Assembly: GCA_947085255.1 (NCBI GenBank)
Contig: CAMTVQ010000001.1
Span: 372,001-436,000 of the forward strand
Origin: CAMTVQ01 sp947085255
GTDB taxonomy: Bacteria > Bacteroidota > Bacteroidia > Sphingobacteriales > Sphingobacteriaceae
Reading direction: 5' to 3'
DNA length: 64,000 nt
Positions 33,229 to 41,748 of the stretch are shown here, one piece after another. The notes beneath the pieces were generated by a model. It was not told the DNA's origin. It did not search any database and saw only the letters and a list, made by a program, of their open reading frames with translations. A program made the translations under genes and the position numbers. Positions within the stretch are counted from its first letter, which is position 1. Each line of letters opens with the position of its first letter.

Positions 33229-35682
33229 GTGCATTTACTCCTACGCTGTAGCATACTACTTAGTTTATTTATTTCTACCAGTGCTTTTGCACAAAATGCT
33301 GTTTTAAAAGGTATTGTTACAGATGATACAGGTAAACCCATTACCGATATTGCTGTAAGTATTAAAGGCACCTCTATAGGCATCCAAACCGATATAGCCG
33401 GTGAATTTTTATTGCGCGTACCTTCAGATAGTGCTTTTGTACTCGTTTTTAATTCGCTGAGTTATCAATCAAAATCTATTCGCTTAAAGCTTAAAGCGGG
33501 CGAGGTAAAATTGATTAAGGAAACACTCAAAAAATCGACCATAGATATTGGTACCGTAATAATTGAAGATAAGGCCACACGCGGAGAAGGTATTACCCGT
33601 ATCGATCCAAAAATATCAAGTACCTTACCTAATGCATCTGGTAGTTTTGAAGCTATTTTAAAGACATTACCAGGTGTTTCTTCTAACAATGAACTAAGTT
33701 CTCAATACTCAGTTAGAGGGGGCAATTATGATGAAAATTTAGTTTATGTAAATGATATTGAGATATACAGACCTCAATTAGTACGTTCTGGACAACAAGA
33801 GGGATTAAGTTTTATCAATTCCGAAATGGTATCAGGTATTCGATTCTCCTCTGGCGGATTTGATGCAAAATACGGTGATAAACTATCCTCTGTTTTAGAT
33901 ATTACCTATAAAAAACCAAAGCGCACAGCTGCTACTGTAATTGCTGGCTTACAAGGCAACGCTTTTACCCTAGAAGGTACCACAAAAAACTATCGCCTAA
34001 ATTATTTGATAGGATTACGACAAAAAACCAACCGTTCGTTACTAAATACATTGGATGTAAAAGGCGATTACACACCATTTTTTGTAGATGCACAATCGTA
34101 CATCTCGTTTGCTGTTTCACCAAGTTTTGAATTAGGGCTATTGAGTAATTTTAATTCGAATAAATACACCATAGTACCTCAAGATCGCAGCACCACATTT
34201 GGCACTTTTGGGCAGGTAATGCGTTTGGATGTGTTTTACGAAGGGCAGGAAATTGACCGTTTTGAGAGTTTGATGAGTGGATTAATTGCTACGTACAAAC
34301 CCAACAATAATCTTCAACTAAAATTGACTACCTCGGCATTTGATATTACCGAAAGCGAAGCCTTTGATATTGAAGGCTCTTACCTTTTTTCGGATGTGGA
34401 GAGCGATTTTGGCAAAGCCAATTTTGGTCAAATAAAAGCCTACAGAGGCATTGGTAGTTACATGAATCATGCACGTAATTACCTATACTCCAACATTTAT
34501 AATGCCGAGCACAAGGGTATTTTTAGTAGTAAAAAACACACCCTAAGCTGGGGCACCAAATGGCAAACCGAAAGCACACGCGATAATTTGAGCGAATGGA
34601 ATTTGATTGATTCTGCGGGTTATTCCATACCTGATGCGTCTAATCAACTGTTGCTTAAAGAAGTAATAAAATCTAAAAACTCGATAGCCTCCAACAGATA
34701 TTCAGCTTATTTTCAGGACAATATTTCTTTATCAGATTCTGGAATTGCTTACTTAACATTGGGTATACGCAGCAATTATTGGGATTACAACAACGAATTA
34801 CTCATCAGTCCGCGTGCTACTTTTGCTTTTATACCACGCAATTGGAAACGTGATTTCTTGTTCCGTGTTTCTTCGGGCATCTATAGTCAGCCACCGTTTT
34901 TTAGAGAATTTAGAGATTTAACGGGAAAACTTAACCCCAATATTAAAGCACAACGTTCCATACATTATGTAGTCGCCTCAGATTACACCTTTAAGGCACT
35001 GGGCAACAAAACATTTAAGTTTACTACCGAATTGTATTACAAGCAATTGAGCAATCTTATTCCGTATGAGGTAGATAATGTGCGTATCCGGTATTATGCC
35101 AACAACAATGCTAAAGGCTATGCCACTGGAGTAGATTTTAGGCTAAATGGAGAGTTTGTAGAAGGGTTAGAATCGTGGTTCTCCCTTTCATTGCTTCAAA
35201 CCAAAGAAGATATTATTGGTGATTTTTATGAGGTAAAAGACGAAAATGACAGCGTTATAGCCCGTGTAGAGCCTGGATTTATTCCGCGCCCTACCGACCA
35301 ACGTGTCAATTTTTCCATCTTTTTTCAAGATAAATTGCTAAAAAATCCAAGTTTTAAGGTACATCTTACCCTTACGTATGGATCTGGCCTGCCATTCGGT
35401 CCACCAGATTTCAACCGTTATAAAGACACCTTACGCATTCCTTCCTACAAACGTGTAGATATTGGTTTTTCAAAAGAATTTATCAGCCCAGATAAACGAG
35501 CAAAATCAGGCATCTTCAAGGTTTTTAAATCACTTACCGCTTATGCCGAGGTATTTAACTTATTGCAAGTATCCAACACCATTTCGTATTTGTGGATACG
35601 CGACGTAAACCAAGCACAATACGCTATACCAAATTACCTTACGGGTAGGCAACTGAATTTACGTTTGGTGGCGAGGTTTTAG
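33229..35682 (+). CDS. TonB-dependent outer-membrane receptor
   Basis: An 817-residue outer-membrane protein beginning at GTG 33229 with a signal peptide (MHLLLRCSILLSLF, cut after SAFA). A carboxypeptidase-like regulatory domain follows (AVLKGIVTDDTGKPI), then the plug (LPGVSSNNELSSQYSVRGGNYDEN) and the beta-barrel. It ends in an aromatic residue, RQLNLRLVARF, as barrels require. There is no SusD partner next to it, so it is not a classic polysaccharide locus; it probably takes up a siderophore, cofactor or peptide. The next gene encodes a TonB C-terminal-like protein, which fits an energised uptake unit. Confidence 0.9.
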   Translation: MHLLLRCSILLSLFISTSAFAQNAVLKGIVTDDTGKPITDIAVSIKGTSIGIQTDIAGEFLLRVPSDSAFVLVFNSLSYQSKSIRLKLKAGEVKLIKETLKKSTIDIGTVIIEDKATRGEGITRIDPKISSTLPNASGSFEAILKTLPGVSSNNELSSQYSVRGGNYDENLVYVNDIEIYRPQLVRSGQQEGLSFINSEMVSGIRFSSGGFDAKYGDKLSSVLDITYKKPKRTAATVIAGLQGNAFTLEGTTKNYRLNYLIGLRQKTNRSLLNTLDVKGDYTPFFVDAQSYISFAVSPSFELGLLSNFNSNKYTIVPQDRSTTFGTFGQVMRLDVFYEGQEIDRFESLMSGLIATYKPNNNLQLKLTTSAFDITESEAFDIEGSYLFSDVESDFGKANFGQIKAYRGIGSYMNHARNYLYSNIYNAEHKGIFSSKKHTLSWGTKWQTESTRDNLSEWNLIDSAGYSIPDASNQLLLKEVIKSKNSIASNRYSAYFQDNISLSDSGIAYLTLGIRSNYWDYNNELLISPRATFAFIPRNWKRDFLFRVSSGIYSQPPFFREFRDLTGKLNPNIKAQRSIHYVVASDYTFKALGNKTFKFTTELYYKQLSNLIPYEVDNVRIRYYANNNAKGYATGVDFRLNGEFVEGLESWFSLSLLQTKEDIIGDFYEVKDENDSVIARVEPGFIPRPTDQRVNFSIFFQDKLLKNPSFKVHLTLTYGSGLPFGPPDFNRYKDTLRIPSYKRVDIGFSKEFISPDKRAKSGIFKVFKSLTAYAEVFNLLQVSNTISYLWIRDVNQAQYAIPNYLTGRQLNLRLVARF

Positions 35683-35743
35683 TTTCTAATTTGTATTTTG
35701 ATAATTACTTTTATTAACTTAATAATACGCTAAACCCCCTATT

Positions 35744-36415
35744 ATGCGATTACGATTTCTTATAATTTCTTGCTTGGTTACTATTCTTTCGAGTAATTTA
35801 AAAGCAAATTCATTCAGTTCTGCCGAAGATACCACCGTTTATATGCTAGCTGATAAAATGCCGCTATTTGGTAAAAGCAAAGCAGATATAATGAACTACA
35901 TACTCAGTACTATTAAACTGCCTGAAGATGTACTAAATGATGTAAATACTAAGAAAAAAGGTCTGTATGCACAGTTTGTAGTAGAAAAAAATGGTTCGCT
36001 CTCAAACATTACCATTTCACGCAGTACGCATCCTTCATTAAATGTAGCCGTAACTCAACTATTACGCGATATGCCAAGATGGTCTCCAGGTAAACAAAAT
36101 AATGTACCCGTACGTGTTTTAACTGGAATTCCCGTAGATTTTAAGTCGCAACAACGCACCGTTATTACCACTACCACCGTACGCTCATTGTCATCAGAAA
36201 CACCAACGAGTGTTACCACTTCTTCTAACAATACAACCACTACATTTGCATCTTCTGCAAAAAAAACGACTAATACTGGTGTACTAAAAAGAAGTATTTC
36301 GAACAACATCACCCCTAAAAAGAATAGTAATAAAGCAGTTGCTTACCACCATCCTTTTGTAAAAAAACAGGTGAAAATTGTAACAACATCCCCTTATCAA
36401 CCTTTCGTAAATTAG
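35744..36415 (+). CDS. Secreted TonB C-terminal-like protein with a Ser/Thr-rich tail
   Basis: A 223-residue protein with a signal peptide (MRLRFLIISCLVTIL). Its core, YAQFVVEKNGSLSNITISRS followed by LLRDMPRWSPGK and VPVRVLTGIPVDF, matches the TonB C-terminal fold that contacts TonB boxes of receptors. It lacks the usual inner-membrane anchor plus proline-rich spanner. Instead it ends in a long Thr/Ser/Lys-rich, low-complexity tail (about residues 140-223). It lies 61 bp after the TonB receptor gene. It could be a periplasmic helper or a stand-alone energiser; sequence does not decide. Confidence 0.75.
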   Translation: MRLRFLIISCLVTILSSNLKANSFSSAEDTTVYMLADKMPLFGKSKADIMNYILSTIKLPEDVLNDVNTKKKGLYAQFVVEKNGSLSNITISRSTHPSLNVAVTQLLRDMPRWSPGKQNNVPVRVLTGIPVDFKSQQRTVITTTTVRSLSSETPTSVTTSSNNTTTTFASSAKKTTNTGVLKRSISNNITPKKNSNKAVAYHHPFVKKQVKIVTTSPYQPFVN

Positions 36416-36500
36416 TAACCACTCGTACCTGCTTTTCGTGAATTTGTAATTATTCGTTATTCGTAACCTCCATTCTTTATTCGTAACCTTTCGTAACCCA
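36416..36500. repeat. Heptanucleotide repeat (TTATTCG / TTCGTAA words)
   Basis: TTATTCG recurs at a 7-bp period (ATTATTCG, TTATTCG, then TTTATTCG) with TTCGTAACC repeats. It fills the gap before serC. It is the inverse orientation of the 1511-1540 array. Confidence 0.7.
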
Positions 36501-36510
36501 ATTTTCTTTC

Positions 36511-36518
36511 TATTTTTG
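36511..36518 (+). promoter_or_regulatory. -7 promoter box for serC
   Basis: TATTTTTG fits TAnnTTTG and lies 24 bp before ATG 36543. The repeat array occupies the upstream region, and no -33 TTG is visible. Confidence 0.5.
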
Positions 36519-36542
36519 AAGTCGAAACAAAGCAAAAAAAAC

Positions 36543-37610
36543 ATGCAACAACACAATTTCGGAGCAGGTCCTGGTATTTTACCTAAAGAAGTTATTAAAC
36601 AAGCAGCAGCAGCCGTTTTAGATTGGGACGGTATTGGTTTATCTATATTAGAAATATCGCACCGTACAGAAAAGTTCGAAGGCGTAGTTGACGAAGCATG
36701 CGCTTTAGTAAAAGAACTTTTAGGAGTTGGAGACGACTATGCCGTAGTGTTTTTGCAAGGTGGTGCTAGTACTCAATTCATTCAAGTACCTCAAAACTTA
36801 CTAAACGACAACGAAACCGCTGCTTATTTAGAAACTGGCGTTTGGGCGAATAAAGCCATTAAAGAAGCTAAAGCTTTTGGTAACATCAACGTTGTAGCTT
36901 CTTCAAAAGAAGATAACTTTAGTCATATCCCTAAAACGTATACCGTTCCTGCTGATGCAAAGTATTTCCACGTTACTTCTAACAACACCATTTACGGAAC
37001 GCAATTGCATAAATTCCCAGCATCGCCAGTACCATTGGTATGCGATATGTCGAGCGATATATTCAGCCGCCCTGTAGATGGAAAAAAATTCGATTTGATA
37101 TATGCAGGAGCACAAAAAAACATGGGTCCTGCAGGAGCTACTTTAGTGGTAGTTAAGAAAAGCCTATTGGGTAAAGTAACCCGCATGTTGCCTTCTATGT
37201 ACGACTATCAAATACATATTGAAGGTGGTTCGATGTACAACACCCCTCCTGTTTTTGCCATATTTGTTTCTTTACTAACCTTGCGTTGGATAAAATCGGT
37301 AGGATTACCAGAAATGGGGAAACTTAATACCGCAAAAGCCGATTTATTATACAACGAAATAGACAGAAATAGCCTATTTAAAGGTACTTGTGCTGTAGAA
37401 GACCGCTCGCAAATGAACGTATGCTTTGTAATGCACAACCCCGATCAGGAGAAAGCATTTTTAAAAGCAGTCGAAGCAGCCGGATGTATCGGATTAAAAG
37501 GTCACCGCAGTGTTGGTGGTTTCCGTGCATCGCTATACAATGCCTTACCAATAGAAAGTGTACAGGTATTAGTAGACGTGATGAAGGACTTTGAGAAAAA
37601 GATTGGTTAA
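36543..37610 (+). CDS. serC: Phosphoserine aminotransferase
   Basis: The 355-residue PLP enzyme converts 3-phosphohydroxypyruvate to phosphoserine, the second step of serine synthesis. Motifs: HNFGAGPGILP at the start, ISHRTEKFEGV, LQGGASTQF (PLP phosphate), and CDMSSDIFSRPVD. The Schiff-base lysine is in YAGAQKNMGPAG. HRSVGGFRASLYNA closes the active site. ATG 36543 is used; an in-frame TTG at 36516 overlaps the promoter box. serA lies only 1.9 kb downstream but is separated by a T9SS gene, whereas in many Bacteroidota serC and serA are adjacent. Confidence 0.96.
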   Translation: MQQHNFGAGPGILPKEVIKQAAAAVLDWDGIGLSILEISHRTEKFEGVVDEACALVKELLGVGDDYAVVFLQGGASTQFIQVPQNLLNDNETAAYLETGVWANKAIKEAKAFGNINVVASSKEDNFSHIPKTYTVPADAKYFHVTSNNTIYGTQLHKFPASPVPLVCDMSSDIFSRPVDGKKFDLIYAGAQKNMGPAGATLVVVKKSLLGKVTRMLPSMYDYQIHIEGGSMYNTPPVFAIFVSLLTLRWIKSVGLPEMGKLNTAKADLLYNEIDRNSLFKGTCAVEDRSQMNVCFVMHNPDQEKAFLKAVEAAGCIGLKGHRSVGGFRASLYNALPIESVQVLVDVMKDFEKKIG

Positions 37611-37630
37611 AAATCAGAGCACCTCTTACC

Positions 37631-37673
37631 AAACTGCCAAATTACCTAACAAGTGATTTGGCAGTTTTTTTTT
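37631..37673 (+). terminator. Terminator after serC
   Basis: AAACTGCCAAAT and ATTTGGCAGTTT form a 12-bp hairpin followed by a run of Ts. Confidence 0.85.
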
Positions 37674-37766
37674 GCAGTAATTTTTTTAGCAAATTGATTA
37701 ACTGTAACGAAAAATTTGCAGATAAGACTTATTGTTTTTAGTTTGGCATAAATTAATCTATAAAAC

Positions 37767-39511
37767 ATGAAAAAACTAATCTTCATACTCCTTTTTATTA
37801 CCGAATGTGTAGAAATGAAAGCACAAAAATTATCAATAGCACAAATAGGATATACTTTTTATGATTTGCAAAGAAATGCAGCAGTAGGTCGTAGATTAAT
37901 AAATTATCCCGACGGAAAAAAAACTGCAACTTGGACAATAAAAGAACATAGTAATAGCAATCGCGAAATAGGATATAGCCATTATCATGATAATACATGG
38001 ACAACAAGATCTATTCCTAGTGGAGGCACAAACACTGGCTGGCCTGCAATATGCACCAACGGGTCAAATCAAGAACTTATATTTTCGCATCAATTTACAG
38101 GTACGTTTACCAGCATATTGTATAAAAATACGGGACCTGGTAAAACAGATTTCATAGAGTCGCAACCAATAAGCAATAATACAACCGCTAGCACTGGAGG
38201 CACAAATGCAGGTTGGCATAAAACTGTTTCTTCAGGAGATAATGTATACTTAGTTGCTTACTCTTTGAATAATGCACCTAACAATGGCGTAAGCAATCCT
38301 TTGTATTTTTCACGTTCTACCGATGGTGGCAGTACATTCTCCAATTTTAACCTATTGCCCAACTCTGATAGTGTCAATTATCCTTCTGGACTAACCAATG
38401 CAGATAGCTATAGTATTGATGCCTTTGATAAGTATGTAGTAATTGCTACAAGTAGCTTATATTCAGATTTAACTATTTGGAAGTCAGAAGATTTTGGTGC
38501 AAACTTTACCCGAAAAGTGGTAGAACGATTTCCTATACAAGGATGGGATAAAACTAATTTTAAACATAGTGATGTAGATGGTGATGGTATGGCAGATACC
38601 CTATCAGCAACAACCCAACAAATTGATGTACTATTAGATAAAAATGGAAAAGCTCACCTGTTTTGGGGAAGAGTATTCTATTATCAAGATAGTGATACCG
38701 GTTTTGCTACTGTACAAAGCATATATTCGAACAAAGCCAATAAGCAAATAATATATTGGAATGAAATAGATAACACAATAAAAGAAATTGCAGGTAGTCC
38801 CGATATTAATGGAAATGGTAAAATTGATAATAGCTCTTTAAAAAACAATGCATTTAGCTACCGAAACATAGGATATGCAGGGCAGGTTACCACTGGTATT
38901 GATGGTAATGGCAATTTTTATTTAGCTTATGCAGGTTATGTAGAAGGCGATACTGCAAAAACTGAGCCTAAGAAGGGGCAGCAGTTTCACAACTTATTTG
39001 TTACCAAAAGTGTAGATATGGCAAAACATGGTCTCTACCCATTAACATAACTAAAACGACTGGGCAAGAAAATGTTTTTCCAAGTATGGCACGTTTGGTA
39101 GATGATGGTGTACACCTTATTTGGCAAACCGACAATGAACCGGGAAGCAATTCGCAATCAAGTAGCACACCACAAAGAAACGATATTATGTATGTGAAAT
39201 TTGCGTCTGCATTTACCTCTTCTATTACTAATCAACAATCGGTATTAGATGGCACTACACTAAGCATTTACCCTAACCCAAACACATCAGATATTATTGC
39301 TGTAAATGTGCAAACCGAACAGGCTTTTATCGGACAACTAGAACTTTCTGATATGTTGGGACAGCGCATACAATCAGAAAAAATACAAATAGGCAGTGGA
39401 AGTACTACAATTACTAAAAATATTTCTACACTTGCAGCAGGTTTGTACTTTTTACATTTGCAAACTGAAAACGGTGAACGCCTCACACAAAAAATTGTAG
39501 TTCAAAAATAA
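37767..39511 (+). pseudogene. T9SS type A secreted BNR/sialidase-fold-like protein, single-base frameshift
   Basis: The first frame (37767-39050) has a weak signal peptide (MKKLIFILLFITEC, ends MKAQ) and repeated short strands such as PLYFSRSTDGGSTFSNF, like BNR/sialidase propellers. It breaks at VDMAKHGLYPLT. The second frame continues WSLPINITKTTGQENV to a type A sorting tail (IYPNPNTSDIIAV ... LTQKIVVQK, 39511). One extra A in the run at 39023-39026 would restore VDMAKTWSLPINIT. Total about 580 residues. The stop lies 1 bp before the serA start. Without the tail the protein could not be exported and anchored by T9SS. Confidence 0.8.
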
Positions 39512-39512
39512 T

Positions 39513-40457
39513 ATGATAAGAATTCTCGCCAACGATGGCATAGATGCAATAGGAAAAAACCTGCTTGAAAAAGCAGGTTTTTTGGTTGATACTACTAACA
39601 TACCTCAAGAGGAATTAGCGGCTAAACTAAACGCTTACGATGCTATTACGGTACGTAGCGCTACCAAAGTGCGCAAAGATTTGATAGATGCCTGCCCTAA
39701 CCTAAAACTTATCGGGCGTGGTGGTGTAGGCATGGATAACATTGATGTAGAATACGGTCGTGGTAAAGGCATAGCCGTAGTAAATACCCCCGCTTCTTCG
39801 TCCCTATCGGTAGCCGAATTAGTATTTGCTCATTTGTTTACCGGCGTTCGTTTTTTGCATAATGCCAACAGAAATATGCCTTTGGGTGGCAATTTTAATG
39901 AACTAAAAAAGAACTACGCCAAAGGCATAGAACTACGTGGAAAGACCTTAGGTATTATGGGTTTTGGGCGTATTGGTCGCGAGGTAGCTAAAATTGCCTT
40001 AGGCTTGGGCATGGAAGTGTTAGCATTTGATATTTTTGATTTTAATCCAGAAGTAGTACTCGAATTTGCAGGTGGCGCAACACTAAAACTATCTGTAAAA
40101 AAAGCAAGCAAAGAAGAAGTAATCCGCAATAGCGATTTTATTACCCTACATATTCCGGCTACAGATGGACCAGTAATAAGCACTAAGGAATTATCTATTA
40201 TGAAAAAAGGGGCAGGAATAGTGAATTGTGCCCGCGGTGGTGTAATTGATGAACACGCTTTGGTAGCTGCTTTAGACAGCGGCCACCTTGCTTTCGCCGG
40301 ATTAGATGTATTTGATAACGAGCCAACCCCCACTGATTTTATCTTAAAACATCCTAAAATATCCCTTACCCCACACATAGGTGCTGCTACCAACGAAGCA
40401 CAAGAACGCATAGGAGTAGAATTGGCAAGTTTAATAATCGATCATTTTAAAAAATAG
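39513..40457 (+). CDS. serA: D-3-phosphoglycerate dehydrogenase (2-hydroxyacid dehydrogenase)
   Basis: A 314-residue NAD-dependent enzyme for the first step of serine synthesis. The NAD motif is LGIMGFGRIGREVAKIA. The substrate and catalytic residues are in VRSATKVRKDLI, NCARGGVIDEHAL (Arg), LDVFDNEP (Glu) and LTPHIGAATNEAQ (His). It is a short form with no C-terminal ACT domain, so feedback inhibition by serine is not expected through that route. It starts 1 bp after the T9SS gene and is followed by DUF1015, its usual partner in Bacteroidota, which supports the serA call over other hydroxyacid dehydrogenases. Confidence 0.9.
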   Translation: MIRILANDGIDAIGKNLLEKAGFLVDTTNIPQEELAAKLNAYDAITVRSATKVRKDLIDACPNLKLIGRGGVGMDNIDVEYGRGKGIAVVNTPASSSLSVAELVFAHLFTGVRFLHNANRNMPLGGNFNELKKNYAKGIELRGKTLGIMGFGRIGREVAKIALGLGMEVLAFDIFDFNPEVVLEFAGGATLKLSVKKASKEEVIRNSDFITLHIPATDGPVISTKELSIMKKGAGIVNCARGGVIDEHALVAALDSGHLAFAGLDVFDNEPTPTDFILKHPKISLTPHIGAATNEAQERIGVELASLIIDHFKK

Positions 40458-40460
40458 TTT

Positions 40461-40508
40461 CCAGTTATCGGTTGCCGGTAACTGATAACTCACAACGGGT
40501 AACTGAAT
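40461..40508. repeat. Short repeat (GTTATC / GGTAACTG words)
   Basis: CAGTTATCGGTTGCC, GGTAACTGATAACTC and GGGTAACTG alternate in both orientations between serA and DUF1015. Part of the same class of low-complexity word arrays. Confidence 0.55.
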
Positions 40509-40509
40509 T

Positions 40510-41748
40510 ATGCCAAATATTAAACCCTTTAAAGGAATTCGACCTGCCACCAATTGGATAAGCAAGGTAATAGCGCGTCCATCTGAAGTAATGTACTCCG
40601 AAGAGGCCGAGCAACAAAAGGCAAAAAATCCATATTCTTTTTTGCACCTCATGGAACCAACCATTGACAATCACTACCAGAGAGGTTCGGTGCAGGATGT
40701 TATTTTTAAAACAATCAGTGAAAATTTTCATGACTTTTGGGACAATGGTATTTTAGTAGAAGACACAACTGCTGCCGTATATATCTACCGTATTACCACA
40801 AAAACCACATCACATACTGGTGTTTGGACCTGTTCGGCTATAGATGATTACCTAAATAACACCATTAAAAAACACGAGCATACCCGTTCCGAACGTGAAC
40901 AAGGTTTAATAGACTACTTTGAACAAACGGGCATTGATGGCAATCCGGTAATTATTGCCTACCCCACCGATACCTTGATTAATCAATTTATTAAAGGCAA
41001 ACAAGCTACTACACCCGATATGCAGTTTACCGCCGAAGATAATTTGCATGAAGTATGGGTAATACAACAACCTAACGAAGTGGAGCAGCTAACTCAACAA
41101 TTTGCTCAGCTACCAGCCGCATATATTGCAGATGGGCATCATCGTGCTGCAGCTGCATCCATATTGGGCATACAGCGCCGCAAGCTTAATCTAAAACATA
41201 CAGGCAAAGAGGCGTATAATTATTTTTCTTCTATTTATTACGCTGCAGACGAGTTGCTCATATACGAGTTTCACCGTTTGGTAAAAGACCTTAATGGACT
41301 TAGTATTGATGCCCTACTACAACAATTAGCCACTAATTTTACAGTAACACCACAATCCGAAATTGTAAAACCAAGCCAACCACATCAATTTGGTATGTAT
41401 GTTGGTAAAAAATGGTACACGATTAGTGCAAAACAAAACATCCTTGCCAGCAGCAATCCTGTTGACATGCTGGATGTAAGCATACTGCAATACTATATTC
41501 TCGATCCAATTTTAGGAATAAAAGATGCAAAAACCGATAAACGAATTGATTTTATGGGGGGTATTAAGAATAGTCAAGAATTAGTAAAAAAAGTAGATAG
41601 CGGAGAAATGGCTATTGCTTTTACCCTATACCCTACTTCCATTACCGAACTAATAGCCGTAGCTGATAATGGTGATGTAATGCCCCCAAAATCTACTTGG
41701 TTTGAGCCCAAATTACATTGTGGGTTGATTATTCATTACCTTGCCTAA
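40510..41748 (+). CDS. DUF1015 family protein
   Basis: A 412-residue cytoplasmic protein matching DUF1015 from end to end: IKPFKGIRPATNWISKV, NPYSFLHLMEP, GLIDYFEQTGIDGNPV, YIADGHHRAAAA with its conserved Asp-Gly-His-His-Arg, and the end PPKSTWFEPKLHCGLI. The GHHR motif suggests a metal- or phosphate-binding active site, but the reaction is unknown. In many bacteria the gene is next to serC/serA, so a role in serine metabolism is often suggested. It follows serA by 52 bp, and its stop overlaps the next start (TAATG). Confidence 0.9.
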   Translation: MPNIKPFKGIRPATNWISKVIARPSEVMYSEEAEQQKAKNPYSFLHLMEPTIDNHYQRGSVQDVIFKTISENFHDFWDNGILVEDTTAAVYIYRITTKTTSHTGVWTCSAIDDYLNNTIKKHEHTRSEREQGLIDYFEQTGIDGNPVIIAYPTDTLINQFIKGKQATTPDMQFTAEDNLHEVWVIQQPNEVEQLTQQFAQLPAAYIADGHHRAAAASILGIQRRKLNLKHTGKEAYNYFSSIYYAADELLIYEFHRLVKDLNGLSIDALLQQLATNFTVTPQSEIVKPSQPHQFGMYVGKKWYTISAKQNILASSNPVDMLDVSILQYYILDPILGIKDAKTDKRIDFMGGIKNSQELVKKVDSGEMAIAFTLYPTSITELIAVADNGDVMPPKSTWFEPKLHCGLIIHYLA

